From contig NZ_FMAQ01000001.1 in assembly GCF_900094945.1 (NCBI RefSeq), positions 248,001 through 312,000 of the forward strand: DNA of 64,000 nt. The letters are read 5' to 3'. Both the position numbers and the translations under genes were made by a program. The stretch comes from Gilliamella bombicola (GTDB lineage: Bacteria; Pseudomonadota; Gammaproteobacteria; Enterobacterales; Orbaceae). Shown here one piece after another: positions 17,144-26,982 of this stretch. Below the pieces are notes generated by a model that had not been told where the DNA came from, searched no databases, and saw only the letters and a program-made list of their open reading frames with translations. Position 1 is the stretch's first letter; every line of letters starts with the position of its first letter.

Positions 17144-18310
17144 TTAGACTTGTTCCAATGCTTGTTCCAAATCTGAAAGTAAATCGGTGATATCTTCTAA
17201 CCCAACAGAAATACGTAATAATTGATCTGAAATCCCCGCCGTTTTTCGTGCTTCAGCACTAATGCCTGAATGTGTCATTGTTGCAGGGTGGCACACAAGG
17301 CTTTCAACTCCACCGAGAGATTGGGCTAAAGTGAAAATATTGAGCGCTTTTAAAAAAGCGGGCATGACATTAGCATCGCCAGCTAATTCAAAACTGAGTA
17401 ACGAACCAAAGCCTTTTTGTTGTTTTTTAGCTATATCATGTCCAAGGTTTGAAAATAAAGATGGATGATAAACGTTGGCGACCTTCGGGTGATTGACTAA
17501 AAACTCTACGACTTTTTGCGCATTATCTTGTTGTAACTGTACTCGAGCGGAAAGTGTACGTAATCCTCGTAACAAGAGATAACTATCAAATGATGAAGTC
17601 ATCGTACCAATATTATTGGCCCACCATAATACATCAGTAAAAAGATTTTGATCTTTAAATACTAAAATACCTGCCAGTAAATCGGAATGACCATTTAAAA
17701 ATTTGGTACAAGAGTGAGTAACAATATCAGCACCAAGTGCTAAAGGTTGTTGTAAAATAGGCGTCATAAAGGTGTTATCAACTAAAACTAACGCCCCAAC
17801 TTTATGAGCTTGCTCTGCAATTTTCTTAATATCTACAACTCGTAATAAAGGGTTGCTTGGTGTTTCAATTAGTACCAGTTTTGGACGTAAACTGAGTGCT
17901 TCTTTTAATGCCTCAGGATCTGACTGATCTACAAATTTAGCTTTAAAATAGCCTCGTTGACTTAAACTATTAAAAAGGCGATAGCTACCTCCATAGCAAT
18001 CATGCGGTGCAACGACTAAATCATTAGGCGTCAATAATGCAACACTGATTAAATGAATCGCTGACATACCGCAATTTGTTAAAATAGCATCAACGCCACC
18101 TTCTAATTTTGCAATCGTTTGCTCAACCAAACGACGGCTAGGGTTTGCTTTTCGACCGTAATCAAACTCCCTTGGCTTAGCAAATTCTTCATAGCGATAA
18201 CAAGTAGATGGTGTGATAACAGGCACGACACTTCCATATTGTTTATCGGTATTTAATCCACCACGAACTGCAATAGTCCCCTGACTTAAATTTTTAGTTT
18301 GAATAGTCAT
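17144..18310 (-). CDS. metB: Cystathionine gamma-synthase MetB
   Basis: A 388-aa PLP enzyme that joins O-succinylhomoserine and cysteine in methionine synthesis. The PLP lysine is in HSCTKFLNGHSDLLAG, with YGRKANPSRR and GGVESLVCHPATMTHS also typical. The ATG at 18310 (GAGG 8 nt upstream) gives the usual length; an upstream ATG at 18367 is less likely. It is divergent from metJ with a MetJ operator between them, as in E. coli. Discrimination from cystathionine gamma-lyase rests on this context. Confidence 0.9.
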   Translation of the reverse strand: MTIQTKNLSQGTIAVRGGLNTDKQYGSVVPVITPSTCYRYEEFAKPREFDYGRKANPSRRLVEQTIAKLEGGVDAILTNCGMSAIHLISVALLTPNDLVVAPHDCYGGSYRLFNSLSQRGYFKAKFVDQSDPEALKEALSLRPKLVLIETPSNPLLRVVDIKKIAEQAHKVGALVLVDNTFMTPILQQPLALGADIVTHSCTKFLNGHSDLLAGILVFKDQNLFTDVLWWANNIGTMTSSFDSYLLLRGLRTLSARVQLQQDNAQKVVEFLVNHPKVANVYHPSLFSNLGHDIAKKQQKGFGSLLSFELAGDANVMPAFLKALNIFTLAQSLGGVESLVCHPATMTHSGISAEARKTAGISDQLLRISVGLEDITDLLSDLEQALEQV

Positions 18311-18374
18311 GATAATGCCCTCAAACAATACTTTTAATATAAAATTAGTCTTGTAAGCATAACACATTAAAAAA

Positions 18375-18406
18375 AGACGTCAACATGTCTAGACGTCTAA
18401 CTGTCT
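18375..18406. promoter_or_regulatory. MetJ operator, four tandem Met boxes
   Basis: Four contiguous 8-bp boxes: AGACGTCA, ACATGTCT, AGACGTCT, AACTGTCT, against the consensus AGACGTCT. The third is perfect. It lies between divergent metB and metJ, so MetJ with S-adenosylmethionine should repress both. Confidence 0.93.
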
Positions 18407-18484
18407 TGGTGTATAGATTGCAGTAATATGAAAAAAACGATAAAATTACCCATATTATTTGTGATGTATTTTTTTTGGTGAACA

Positions 18485-18802
18485 ATGATGGAATGGAATG
18501 GCGAATACATAAGCCCTTATGCAGAGCATGGTAAAAAAAGTGAGCAAGTAAAAAAAATTACAGTGTCAATTCCACTTAAAGTATTGAAAATTTTAACTGA
18601 TGAGCGTACTCGTAGACAAGTGAATAATTTACGCCATGCCACAAATAGTGAATTATTGTGTGAGGCTTTCCTTCATGCTTATACGGGCCAACCTTTACCT
18701 TGTGATGAAGATTTGCAAAAAGACCGTGAAGATGGCATCCCAATGAAAACACAAAAAATGATGCGCAATTTAGGTATCGATCCAGATTTCATTGATGAGT
18801 AA
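18485..18802 (+). CDS. metJ: Methionine repressor MetJ
   Basis: A 105-aa ribbon-helix-helix repressor that binds Met boxes with S-adenosylmethionine as corepressor. The sequence is nearly identical to enterobacterial MetJ through the DNA-binding strand ([20 protein letters not shown]) and helices ([20 protein letters not shown]); only the C-terminus has drifted. It should autoregulate through the operator at 18375-18406. Start and length match E. coli MetJ. Confidence 0.97.
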   Translation: MMEWNGEYISPYAEHGKKSEQVKKITVSIPLKVLKILTDERTRRQVNNLRHATNSELLCEAFLHAYTGQPLPCDEDLQKDREDGIPMKTQKMMRNLGIDPDFIDE

Positions 18803-18841
18803 AATTATTGTTTTATCAATATTCACATTTTCTAAAAAAAC

Positions 18842-18866
18842 AAAAAGGCGCATTAAGCGCCTTTTT
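18842..18866. terminator. Bidirectional terminator between metJ and rpmE
   Basis: AAAAAGGCGC/GCGCCTTTTT with a 5-nt loop. The A-run and T-run allow use from both convergent genes. Confidence 0.88.
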
Positions 18867-18886
18867 AGTTATTGCTTATCGCAATA

Positions 18887-19102
18887 TTATTTTTTACCAC
18901 CAACCATAGCAAAACGTTGTTTAAATTTATCTACACGTCCGCCAGTTGCAACATCACGTTGTTTACCTGTATAAAATGGGTGACACTCACCACATACGTC
19001 AAGATGAATATCATGACCAATAGTTGAATGAGTTTTAATCACGTTACCACAAGAGCAAGTTGCATTAATTGCAGTATATTCTGGATGGATACCTTCTTTC
19101 AT
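18887..19102 (-). CDS. rpmE: 50S ribosomal protein L31 (zinc type)
   Basis: A 71-aa L31. It keeps the CxC pair (ATCSCG) and CGECH, the zinc ligands of the C+ form, and the usual HPFYTGKQ motif. Convergent with metJ. The zinc-dependent form is of note because zur is also in the window, but no paralogue lacking cysteines is present here. Confidence 0.95.
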   Translation of the reverse strand: MKEGIHPEYTAINATCSCGNVIKTHSTIGHDIHLDVCGECHPFYTGKQRDVATGGRVDKFKQRFAMVGGKK

Positions 19103-19242
19103 AATAAACCTCTAAAGTTTGTTCGTATCGCTATATAAATGGCTAAAAGCAAAATCTATACACCATACGAGTGTTAAAAAACATGATAAGGTTGCGAATT
19201 ATATGCCTTAAAGGTTAAATAATCAAGCCATAAAAAGACAAA

Positions 19243-20295
19243 TTAAACGGGTAATTGCCCTATTGTTACTTGTAATTCAACCTTTTCACCATTCCGCAAT
19301 ACAATAATGGGGACAATCGTACCCGGTTTCAACTCGGCAATTTGATCCATTGTTTCAACAATGGATTTAACTGGCTGATGATTTACCATAATCAAGATAT
19401 CATTAGCTTGTATACCGGCTTGTAATGACGGACCTTCAGCATTAGTTACTAAAATACCTAATACAATTGGCATATCACTTGGATTTTGAGTTGGCGCAAA
19501 TTCTAATCCATCAATACCAATATAACCACGAATAATTTTGCCATCCCGAATCAATTTATTCATAATTTTAACAGCTAAAGCTGTAGGAATCGCAAATCCT
19601 ATTCCTTCAGGAACTTCGTTACCTAGATTTTTTGCAAAGGTAAGAGTGTTAATCCCCATTAGTTCACCTTTGCTATTAACTAATGCTCCCCCTGAATTAC
19701 CATGATTTATTGATGCGTCAGTTTGAATAAAATTTTGTCTTCTGTATGGACTTAACCCATCACGACCCGTTGCACTGATAATACCTTGTGTAATAGTTTG
19801 CCCTATATTGTAAGGATTCCCTATAGCTAAAACAACATCCCCAATCTTTGGTTCACGCCGAGGATTAATAGATATAGTTGGGATGTTAGTTGCTTCAATT
19901 TTTAACACAGCAATATCAACTAGCTTATCAGAACCAACCGAAAGCGCCTCAAAAATTCGCCCATCTTGCAACGCAACAATGATTTGTTCAGCACCATCAA
20001 CAACATGATAATTAGTGATAATATAACCCTGCTCACTCATAATCACGCCTGATCCTAATGGTGTTATAGCACTATCTTGTGACTGCTTAGAAACAGAATT
20101 AATGGAGCGGCTATATATATTAACCACTGCTGGGGCTGCGATTTTAACGGCATCAGAGTAACTCAGCGGATCATCATTGAAAATAGATCTTGGAAAACTA
20201 GATTGTGTTCCATTACGCAAAGATGGAAAAATAGTTAATAATACAAAGGCTAACACTGCACCAATCAATATTGGCCACAAAAATTTTTTAAGCAT
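19243..20295 (-). CDS. degS: Site-1 periplasmic serine protease DegS
   Basis: A 350-aa envelope-stress protease that cleaves RseA to release sigma E. It has an N-terminal membrane anchor (ILIGAVLAFVLLTIF), then the trypsin-like domain with His (ITNYHVVDG), Asp (KLVDIAVLKI) and Ser (NHGNSGGALV), and one C-terminal PDZ domain (GILVTNAEGPSLQAGIQANDIL). The single PDZ and retained anchor separate it from DegQ/DegP. Lies 117 bp downstream of degQ on the same strand. Confidence 0.93.
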   Translation of the reverse strand: MLKKFLWPILIGAVLAFVLLTIFPSLRNGTQSSFPRSIFNDDPLSYSDAVKIAAPAVVNIYSRSINSVSKQSQDSAITPLGSGVIMSEQGYIITNYHVVDGAEQIIVALQDGRIFEALSVGSDKLVDIAVLKIEATNIPTISINPRREPKIGDVVLAIGNPYNIGQTITQGIISATGRDGLSPYRRQNFIQTDASINHGNSGGALVNSKGELMGINTLTFAKNLGNEVPEGIGFAIPTALAVKIMNKLIRDGKIIRGYIGIDGLEFAPTQNPSDMPIVLGILVTNAEGPSLQAGIQANDILIMVNHQPVKSIVETMDQIAELKPGTIVPIIVLRNGEKVELQVTIGQLPV

Positions 20296-20412
20296 TAGTG
20301 TGATTATTCTGGTAGAAAATGATTAGATATGATTTTATCATATCTAATCAAAGGTGAATATGTATGTTTTTCGCCGATAAGGCTATCGGCGAAATTGAAG
20401 CTTAATAAGAAA

Positions 20413-21786
20413 TTAGCGTAAAATTAGATAAATTCGGCTATCACCCCTTATAATATTTAAAGCAATAACTGAAGGTTTACTATCAATCATTTTACGCAAG
20501 TCAGCAATGTTATTGACTCTTTCTTTGTTAACACCTGTAATAAGATCACCTTCTTGTAAGCTTAAGCGAGATGCTGGCGAATTTTTAGCAATGCTTTCAA
20601 TTAATACCCCTTTTTGTCCTTTTACTTCTCCATTACTCAAGTTTGCACCATCAAGAGCGGCATGAAGTGATTTGGCCTCAGTAGACGATTCATCACTATT
20701 TTTCAATTTCACACTAACGGTCATTTGTTTACCATCTCTAATTAAACCTAACTGTACAGTTCGCCCTGCTCCAGTTGTTGCAATTTTTGCTCGTAATTCA
20801 GCAAAACTATCAATGGCCTTACCATCCATCGAAACAATAATATCGCCAGATTTAATTCCTGCAGCTTGTGCGGCTGAATTATCAATAACTTCGCTAACAA
20901 AGGCACCTTTTTGAACATCAACATCAAACGCTTTTGCTATATCTGATGTCAACTCATTACCTTTGATACCAAGCACACCACGTTTTACTTCACCAAATTC
21001 AATCAGCTGTGAAGTTAAACTTTTTACCATATTACTAGGAATAGCAAAGCCAATCCCAACATTACCACCGCTTGGCGCAATAATCGCTGTATTAATTCCA
21101 ACGAGTTCACCTTTTAAATTGACAAGTGCTCCACCAGAATTTCCTTGGTTAATTGATGCATCTGTTTGAATAAAATTTTCAAAACCATTCATATTAAGCC
21201 CACTGCGGGCCAAAGCTGAAATAATCCCCGAAGTAACAGTTTGACCAATACCAAATGGGTTACCAATAGCAACGGCATAATCCCCAACACGCAAATTATC
21301 AGAATCGGCCAATTTAATCGCTGTTAATTTTTTTGCGTCATCAACTTTAAGTAATGCAATATCACTTTGTGGATCTTTACCGATTAGTTTTGCTTTAAAT
21401 TCATGTCCATCATTTAGAACAACTGTAATTTTATCCGCATTATCAATAACATGATTATTGGTAACAATATAGCCCTTTTCGGAATCAATAATCACACCAG
21501 AGCCTTCACCTGTAAACGCTCTTGATTGGTTATCAGGATAACCAAAAAACCGTCTAAATTCTTCCGGCATATTATTTTGCATTTGTGCAGTGCCCTCAAC
21601 TTTAATACTAACAACTGAAGGCAAGACAGTTTCCAGCATAGGGGCTAAACTTGGTTGCTGTGCATTATTATCGGTTGGAATAGAAGGAAAAGAGGCATAA
21701 GCATTCGGAAGTACAGTTAAACTGACACCTACACTTAATGCTAAAATGCTTAACAATTTTTTTTGTTTTTTTAATGAATCAATCAT
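20413..21786 (-). CDS. degQ: Periplasmic serine endoprotease DegQ/DegP
   Basis: A 457-aa HtrA protease-chaperone. It has a signal peptide (residues 1-~31, ending NAYA), the catalytic His in VTNNHVID, Asp in PQSDIALLKV, Ser in NQGNSGGALVN, and two PDZ domains (~255-345 and ~365-455). The order zapG-degQ-degS supports the name degQ over degP, though one protein may serve both roles. GAGAGAG lies upstream of the ATG. Confidence 0.92.
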   Translation of the reverse strand: MIDSLKKQKKLLSILALSVGVSLTVLPNAYASFPSIPTDNNAQQPSLAPMLETVLPSVVSIKVEGTAQMQNNMPEEFRRFFGYPDNQSRAFTGEGSGVIIDSEKGYIVTNNHVIDNADKITVVLNDGHEFKAKLIGKDPQSDIALLKVDDAKKLTAIKLADSDNLRVGDYAVAIGNPFGIGQTVTSGIISALARSGLNMNGFENFIQTDASINQGNSGGALVNLKGELVGINTAIIAPSGGNVGIGFAIPSNMVKSLTSQLIEFGEVKRGVLGIKGNELTSDIAKAFDVDVQKGAFVSEVIDNSAAQAAGIKSGDIIVSMDGKAIDSFAELRAKIATTGAGRTVQLGLIRDGKQMTVSVKLKNSDESSTEAKSLHAALDGANLSNGEVKGQKGVLIESIAKNSPASRLSLQEGDLITGVNKERVNNIADLRKMIDSKPSVIALNIIRGDSRIYLILR

Positions 21787-21867
21787 TTTATAACTCTCTC
21801 TTTTACAAAAAGTTAATCTATATAAAAATGCTTCGTTATTGATGAGCGAAGAATAACAGTATAATAG

Positions 21868-22278
21868 TTAAGACTTATTTTCATCTGCTTTAAATAAACC
21901 AGAAGGATTATCAGAATAATCTCTAGGTTGCTTATCAAATGTAATTTCTTTTTTTTCGACTAAATTCTCGTTAGAATCAGAATCAAAATCCAAAGTTGGG
22001 ACGTTCTCTCTATCCATAAATTGATTAGAATTTTCTGCCATATGTTGATAAAGGCGACGAAACTCTTTAGCCATATTATCCAATATCTCAGCACTGTGAG
22101 AAAAATGTTTAGCTATCATTTGTTTTTGCGCTATTAATTCATCTTTTGTTTGATCTAGTTCTTGTTTAACTTTGGCATATTTACGAGCCTTAGGGCTAAT
22201 AACACTTATAAAAATAGAACCAATAATAAAACCAATTATTAATCCGATTACAAGATAAGTAAGCATATCTTTATCCAT
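21868..22278 (-). CDS. zapG: ZapG/YhcB family division and envelope protein (DUF1043)
   Basis: A 136-aa protein with one N-terminal TM helix (YLVIGLIIGFIIGSIFISV) and a cytoplasmic coiled coil (residues ~30-85), then a disordered, acidic tail. YhcB/ZapG links cell-wall synthesis with division in E. coli. The start is the second of two adjacent ATGs because AGGAG is 6 nt before it. It is next to degQ, as in Enterobacterales. Confidence 0.85.
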   Translation of the reverse strand: MDKDMLTYLVIGLIIGFIIGSIFISVISPKARKYAKVKQELDQTKDELIAQKQMIAKHFSHSAEILDNMAKEFRRLYQHMAENSNQFMDRENVPTLDFDSDSNENLVEKKEITFDKQPRDYSDNPSGLFKADENKS

Positions 22279-22340
22279 CATTCACTCCTTATATCCTTTA
22301 GATATATAATTTTATAAAATTGAAATCCAATTATCAGCAT

Positions 22341-22802
22341 TTATTTTGCATGGTTAGCAAGTTTTATCAATTGTTTTTTTAACTTATCTGGTGCATTTTC
22401 CGCTAATGCATATAAAAACATTGCACTTTTTGGGGTCATAACACTCGAAAGTAAAGATAATTTAGATACCTGACAATGGCACTGTGACAACTTGGTCGAA
22501 ATATTTGGGTTAATCTGATATTGGATAGAAGATAAGGAGGGTAAAATATTTTTCCGTATCTCAGATATTAAATTGCTTTGTTCATATTTTAATCTAGTTA
22601 ACCAGCTCGCAGAACTGACTTCAAGAACAAGCACACCTTGACGATAATTAGCAACCCGACATTGTTGTTTCAATAAAGACGGTAACAGCTCATTGACAAT
22701 ATTGCTTAATTTACTTAATGCAAATGTTCTATCTTTTATCTCAGATAAACACGACTCTTGAGATAAGATTGATGATAACATTTTTGGCTCATTATAACGC
22801 AT
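22341..22802 (-). CDS. dciA: DciA-like protein (DUF721)
   Basis: A 153-aa protein whose middle part (VLVLEVSSASWLTRLKYEQSN, residues ~55-75, followed by a short beta-strand region) fits the DUF721 domain of DciA, the replicative helicase operator found in bacteria that lack DnaC. The C-terminal half is not recognised. Assignment is from the domain pattern only. It lies 60 bp before zapG on the same strand, unlike the secA-linked position seen in other gammaproteobacteria. Confidence 0.6.
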   Translation of the reverse strand: MRYNEPKMLSSILSQESCLSEIKDRTFALSKLSNIVNELLPSLLKQQCRVANYRQGVLVLEVSSASWLTRLKYEQSNLISEIRKNILPSLSSIQYQINPNISTKLSQCHCQVSKLSLLSSVMTPKSAMFLYALAENAPDKLKKQLIKLANHAK

Positions 22803-22951
22803 ATTTTATATTTACTTCCTAATAAAAAATAAGTCAACTAATCCTGTATAAATTAACAACTCAATCTCAATAATTTACCTCATTTCATTAAAAATGTCCT
22901 GTTTAAAAAATATATTTACAGTTTGATAAAGATTTCTTTATTAAAAATAAT

Positions 22952-22987
22952 AAAGATTAACTGCTACATTTTGCAGTTAATCTTTTT
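22952..22987 (-). terminator. Terminator after gntP
   Basis: Perfect 13-bp stem AAAGATTAACTGC/GCAGTTAATCTTT with an 8-nt loop, 15 bp past the gntP stop; reading the minus strand, a T-rich tail follows. Confidence 0.75.
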
Positions 22988-22999
22988 AAGAAAGGACAA

Positions 23000-24343
23000 T
23001 CAAGCAATAATACTTATGATAAGTACAACAGTTAAGCCAACAATTGAATTAACTAATTCTAATAAGCCCCATGTTTTTAAAGTATCTTTAATCGATAAAT
23101 CAAAGTAACCTTTAAATAACCAAAATGAAGCATCATTGATATGAGTTAACGTATTAGAGCCAGCTGCAGTTGCAAGCACGAGTAGTGCAGGGTTAACTCC
23201 ATTCATAACGCCTGTTGTTGGATCAATAACTGCTGCGCCAATGATTCCCGCTGCTGTCATTGCAGAAACAACACCTTGCCCTGTAGCTAAACGAATTAAC
23301 ACTGTAATTAACCATGCCATAATATATGGTGATACGCCCCCTGTTGACATTAATTGTCCAATAACATCACCAATTCCAGTATCAATAATAATTTGTTTTA
23401 GTGCACCACCAGCCCCGATAATTAATACCACCATTGCAATACCTTTTACCGCATTATCAAAAGAATGCATAACCCATTCCATTGAGTGATTAAGTTTTTT
23501 TCCAAATAATATAAATGCGGCGATCATTGCAATAAACATGGCAATTTGAGATGAACCGATAAAATTAAGAACAGAATAAGTAATTGTTCCTTTTTCTAAC
23601 CATATATTTGCTATTGTCGTTGCAATCATAATGTAAGCTGGGATCAAGGGAACAGTAATTGATGTAAAAAAAGAAGGAAGATTATTTTCATCAACAGGAT
23701 TTTCAGATTGTAAAAATTGAGGTGTGGGTCTTTCCAGATTACCTAAAAATTTAGGAAGAATCAGTCCAGCAAAAATGACAGAAGGAATCGCAACAATTAA
23801 CCCATAAATATAGACCATTCCCATATCAGCATTATATGAATTCACTAGTGCAACAGGTCCTGGTTGTGGTGGAAATAAAGAGTGAGCAGTTGTTGCCGCC
23901 GCAACGCCAGGTATAGCTAATTTTAAAAATGGGATTTTAGCCTCTTTGGCTAATGCGATCACCAGCGGTGCTAAAATTATGAATGCCGCTTCATAAAACA
24001 TCGCTAAACCAAATATAAGCCCCATAATAATAATGGCTATTTTTACATATTTAATGCCTAATTTTTTCAATAGCGTTTGAGCAATCTGATGAGCTGCGCC
24101 AGAATCAACCATTAATTTACCAATCACAGCACCAAATACGACAATAATAGCTAATTCGCCAAGTGTTCCACCAAACCCTGATTTAATCGTTTTAAGAATG
24201 CTCAATAAATCCATCCTAGCCATCAAACCGACGAATATTGCAGCAGCTAATAATGCAACCATTGAGTTTATTTTAAAGCGAATATTTAAAACTAACATTA
24301 ATCCTATCCCTAGGATAACCCAAAGAATATTTAAAAGTTCCAT
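23000..24343 (-). CDS. gntP: GntP family gluconate/fructuronate permease
   Basis: A 447-aa transporter, the same length as E. coli GntP, and very close to it through [36 protein letters not shown] and [19 protein letters not shown]. About 12 TM segments. E. coli GntP is a high-affinity gluconate carrier that also takes fructuronate and is controlled by UxuR. Here it follows uxuB (44 bp) and lies opposite a uxuR-type regulator, so fructuronate is the likely physiological substrate. Confidence 0.88.
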   Translation of the reverse strand: MELLNILWVILGIGLMLVLNIRFKINSMVALLAAAIFVGLMARMDLLSILKTIKSGFGGTLGELAIIVVFGAVIGKLMVDSGAAHQIAQTLLKKLGIKYVKIAIIIMGLIFGLAMFYEAAFIILAPLVIALAKEAKIPFLKLAIPGVAAATTAHSLFPPQPGPVALVNSYNADMGMVYIYGLIVAIPSVIFAGLILPKFLGNLERPTPQFLQSENPVDENNLPSFFTSITVPLIPAYIMIATTIANIWLEKGTITYSVLNFIGSSQIAMFIAMIAAFILFGKKLNHSMEWVMHSFDNAVKGIAMVVLIIGAGGALKQIIIDTGIGDVIGQLMSTGGVSPYIMAWLITVLIRLATGQGVVSAMTAAGIIGAAVIDPTTGVMNGVNPALLVLATAAGSNTLTHINDASFWLFKGYFDLSIKDTLKTWGLLELVNSIVGLTVVLIISIIA

Positions 24344-24387
24344 GAATAAAAACCTCTATTCTTAATTTTATTTTTATTGTTTAAACA

Positions 24388-25863
24388 TTAATTAGATAAA
24401 ACATAATGATTAACTGTTTGTTTTGCACCATTCTGCATTAAAGAAAGATAATACTCAGTAACCTTTTCTTTAAATAATGAACTGGTCGGTAAATCAGAAC
24501 CAAATATATCTTGCAACATAAATAATTGATTAATTCTCTCAATTCCATCTGTACTAGAGTTCACTATTTGTTGTAATTGTTCGCGCATTGGATCACGTAT
24601 ATCTATTGGTTGGTTGTTATCATCTATTCCACCAACATAGCGCATCCAACCAGCAACACCCAGTGCAAGTAATGAGAAATCTGATCCATTTTTAATATGC
24701 CAACGAATGGAATCCAACATTCTTTGAGGTAATTTTTGAGTACCATCCATCGCAATTTGCCATGTTTTATGTTTTAACGATGGATTACTAAAACGTTCAA
24801 TAAGTTTGTCTGCATATTCTTGCAAATTAACATGATCAGGAACGTGAAGTGTTGGTGCTTGTTGTTGCATCATCAATGCTAAAGTTGCTTTTTTATAATT
24901 AACATCATTCATGCAATCATTAATGTGCTCATAACCGGCTAAATAACCTAAGTAGGCTAAAAAAGAATGGCTACCATTTAGCATACGAAGTTTCATCTCT
25001 TCATATGGAACAACATTATCAACAAATTCAGCACCGACTTCATTCCAATTAGGGCGGTTAGTCACAAAATTATCTTCTATAACCCACTGAATAAAAGGTT
25101 CACAAGCAATACCACATGGATCAAACATACCGCCTAATGTATCTTCAATTTCAGTTAATGTTTCGGATGTTGCTGCTGGGACAATACGGTCAACCATAGT
25201 ACATGGGAATGTTGTATTAGACTCAATCCAAGTTGCTAATTGTGGATCTCGAGCGTTAGCTAATCCTAATATTGCTTTTTTTAAGACTAACCCATTTTCA
25301 GGAATATTATCGCATGATAAAGCAGTGAAAGATTTTAATCCTCGTTGCATTCTTCTATAAAGCGCCTCCACAATAACACCTGGGGCAGACATAGGCTTTG
25401 TTGGATTCGCTAAGTCAGCTTTAATTAATGCATTATTTAAATCTAATCCAGCGCCACTAGGTAACATGCAATAACCCTTTTCTGTTACTGTTAATGAAAC
25501 AATTTCAACTACTGGATCAGTCATCTTTTCTAAAATTGCATCTATACCATCTGTTGGTGCTAACAATGATTCTTTTACGCTACCAATAATAAATGCTTCT
25601 TTTGATGTCACACCTTTTTCTAACACAGTATACAAATGGTCTTGTTTACGAATTTCATTAATTAATTCTTCACCACCAACAATATTAACTTCACAAATAC
25701 CCCAATCACTGTTTCCCTTGTTAAGGAGACGATCGGTCAATAACGCTTGATGAGCGCGGTGGAAAGCACCGAATCCCAAATGAACAATTCTTGAGGTTAT
25801 TTTTTGCCGGTCATATAAAGGTCTATGTTTGATTGATTTAGGAAGATTTAATAAATTTAACAT
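24388..25863 (-). CDS. uxuB: Fructuronate reductase UxuB
   Basis: A 491-aa NAD-dependent mannitol dehydrogenase-family enzyme that reduces D-fructuronate to D-mannonate. It shows the nucleotide-binding start RIVHLGFGAFHRAHQA, VDRIVPAAT, and the active-site stretch EEMKLRMLNGSHSFLAYLG with the catalytic Lys. ATG 25863 is chosen because GGTGA lies 6 nt upstream and the length then fits the family; an upstream ATG at 25917 has no ribosome site. First gene of the leftward uxuB-gntP operon. Confidence 0.92.
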   Translation of the reverse strand: MLNLLNLPKSIKHRPLYDRQKITSRIVHLGFGAFHRAHQALLTDRLLNKGNSDWGICEVNIVGGEELINEIRKQDHLYTVLEKGVTSKEAFIIGSVKESLLAPTDGIDAILEKMTDPVVEIVSLTVTEKGYCMLPSGAGLDLNNALIKADLANPTKPMSAPGVIVEALYRRMQRGLKSFTALSCDNIPENGLVLKKAILGLANARDPQLATWIESNTTFPCTMVDRIVPAATSETLTEIEDTLGGMFDPCGIACEPFIQWVIEDNFVTNRPNWNEVGAEFVDNVVPYEEMKLRMLNGSHSFLAYLGYLAGYEHINDCMNDVNYKKATLALMMQQQAPTLHVPDHVNLQEYADKLIERFSNPSLKHKTWQIAMDGTQKLPQRMLDSIRWHIKNGSDFSLLALGVAGWMRYVGGIDDNNQPIDIRDPMREQLQQIVNSSTDGIERINQLFMLQDIFGSDLPTSSLFKEKVTEYYLSLMQNGAKQTVNHYVLSN

Positions 25864-25953
25864 TCTATTCACCGTGATTATCTGTTTAACTACCTTATTG
25901 GTTAGACATATTTCCATTTGTCGGCAAATTTTTCATCCCAATTTTTCTTTTTT

Positions 25954-25969
25954 TGTGATACGAATCACT
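25954..25969. promoter_or_regulatory. CRP-like site upstream of uxuB
   Basis: TGTGA-TACGAA-TCACT matches the CRP consensus TGTGA-N6-TCACA except for the last base. It lies 91 bp upstream of the uxuB start in the uxuB-uxuR intergenic region. Confidence 0.65.
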
Positions 25970-26024
25970 TTTTTTGGTTTATTTTGTATATGATGCTCAA
26001 AAAAAATCTATAATACAAAACCAT

Positions 26025-26038
26025 ATTGGCATTCCAAT
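26025..26038. promoter_or_regulatory. UxuR/ExuR-type operator
   Basis: ATTGGCATTCCAAT differs at two central bases from the palindrome ATTGGTATACCAAT reported for enterobacterial UxuR/ExuR. It lies between the divergent uxuB-gntP operon and the GntR-family regulator gene, and should control both. Confidence 0.65.
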
Positions 26039-26141
26039 TATGAAATTAAATGAATTTATCCCATAATTAACTTATAGTACTTGTAATAATTAGCATATAA
26101 TTATCCTAATTAGACCAAAATTAGAATGAGGATTATAAATA

Positions 26142-26903
26142 ATGCTAACGGTTAATCGGCTATACCAAAAAATTGGTAATGAGCTGAAATCATTATTAAA
26201 AAGTGGCACCTATAAAATTGGTGAGCGGTTACCGCCAGAAAGAGATATTGCAGAAGCGTTCAGTGTAAGTAGAACTGTTGTCCGTGAAGCTCTAATCATG
26301 CTGGAGCTTGAAAATTTAGTCACAGTCAAAAAAGGTTCTGGCGTATATGTAATTGGTTTACCAAATGAAATATTATCAGAAACAGATAAAAAAATTGAAG
26401 AAGAAGATTTTGGTCCTTTTGAACTATTACAAGCTAGACAATTAATTGAAAGTAATATCGCTGCTTTTGCCGCTTCACAAATTGTAAAATCAGATATTAT
26501 TGAATTGAGAGCTATCTTAGAGCAAGAACGACAAATTTTAGAACAGGGTATTTTAGACGATTACAGTGCAGATGAAATGTTTCATATTGCAATAGCAAGA
26601 GCAACCAAAAACTCAATACTTGAAAGTTTGCTAGATGATTTATGGCAAAAACGTTCTGCTAGCAAAATGTGGAATCAATTACACTGTAGAATTACTGATC
26701 ATAGTTATCGAAAAAAATGGCTTTATGATCACGAAAAAATTCTACAAGCATTACAAGTGAAGGATGCAATGGCTGCACGCCATGCTATGTGGCAACATTT
26801 AGAAAATGTTAAGCAAACATTAATGACAGTTTCTGATAGTGAAGATCCAAATTTTGATGGTTATTTATTTGATTCTATTCCTGTTAACATTGTTAACCAA
26901 TAG
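26142..26903 (+). CDS. uxuR: FadR-subfamily GntR regulator, UxuR-like
   Basis: A 253-aa regulator. The N-terminal winged helix (RLPPERDIAEAFSVSRTVVR, residues ~31-50) is followed by an FCD ligand domain with metal-site residues ([42 protein letters not shown]). It is similar to ExuR/UxuR, which respond to hexuronates. It is a paralogue of the regulator at 60485. It lies 79 bp upstream of uxuA and divergent from uxuB, so control of glucuronate/fructuronate genes is inferred from context. Confidence 0.85.
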   Translation: MLTVNRLYQKIGNELKSLLKSGTYKIGERLPPERDIAEAFSVSRTVVREALIMLELENLVTVKKGSGVYVIGLPNEILSETDKKIEEEDFGPFELLQARQLIESNIAAFAASQIVKSDIIELRAILEQERQILEQGILDDYSADEMFHIAIARATKNSILESLLDDLWQKRSASKMWNQLHCRITDHSYRKKWLYDHEKILQALQVKDAMAARHAMWQHLENVKQTLMTVSDSEDPNFDGYLFDSIPVNIVNQ

Positions 26904-26982
26904 ACAACATAAAACTAGCGCTAGTTATAGATCTTTTAATTTCAGAAATAAAATAAATTAAAATTTTTTAAGGAGAATTTAA

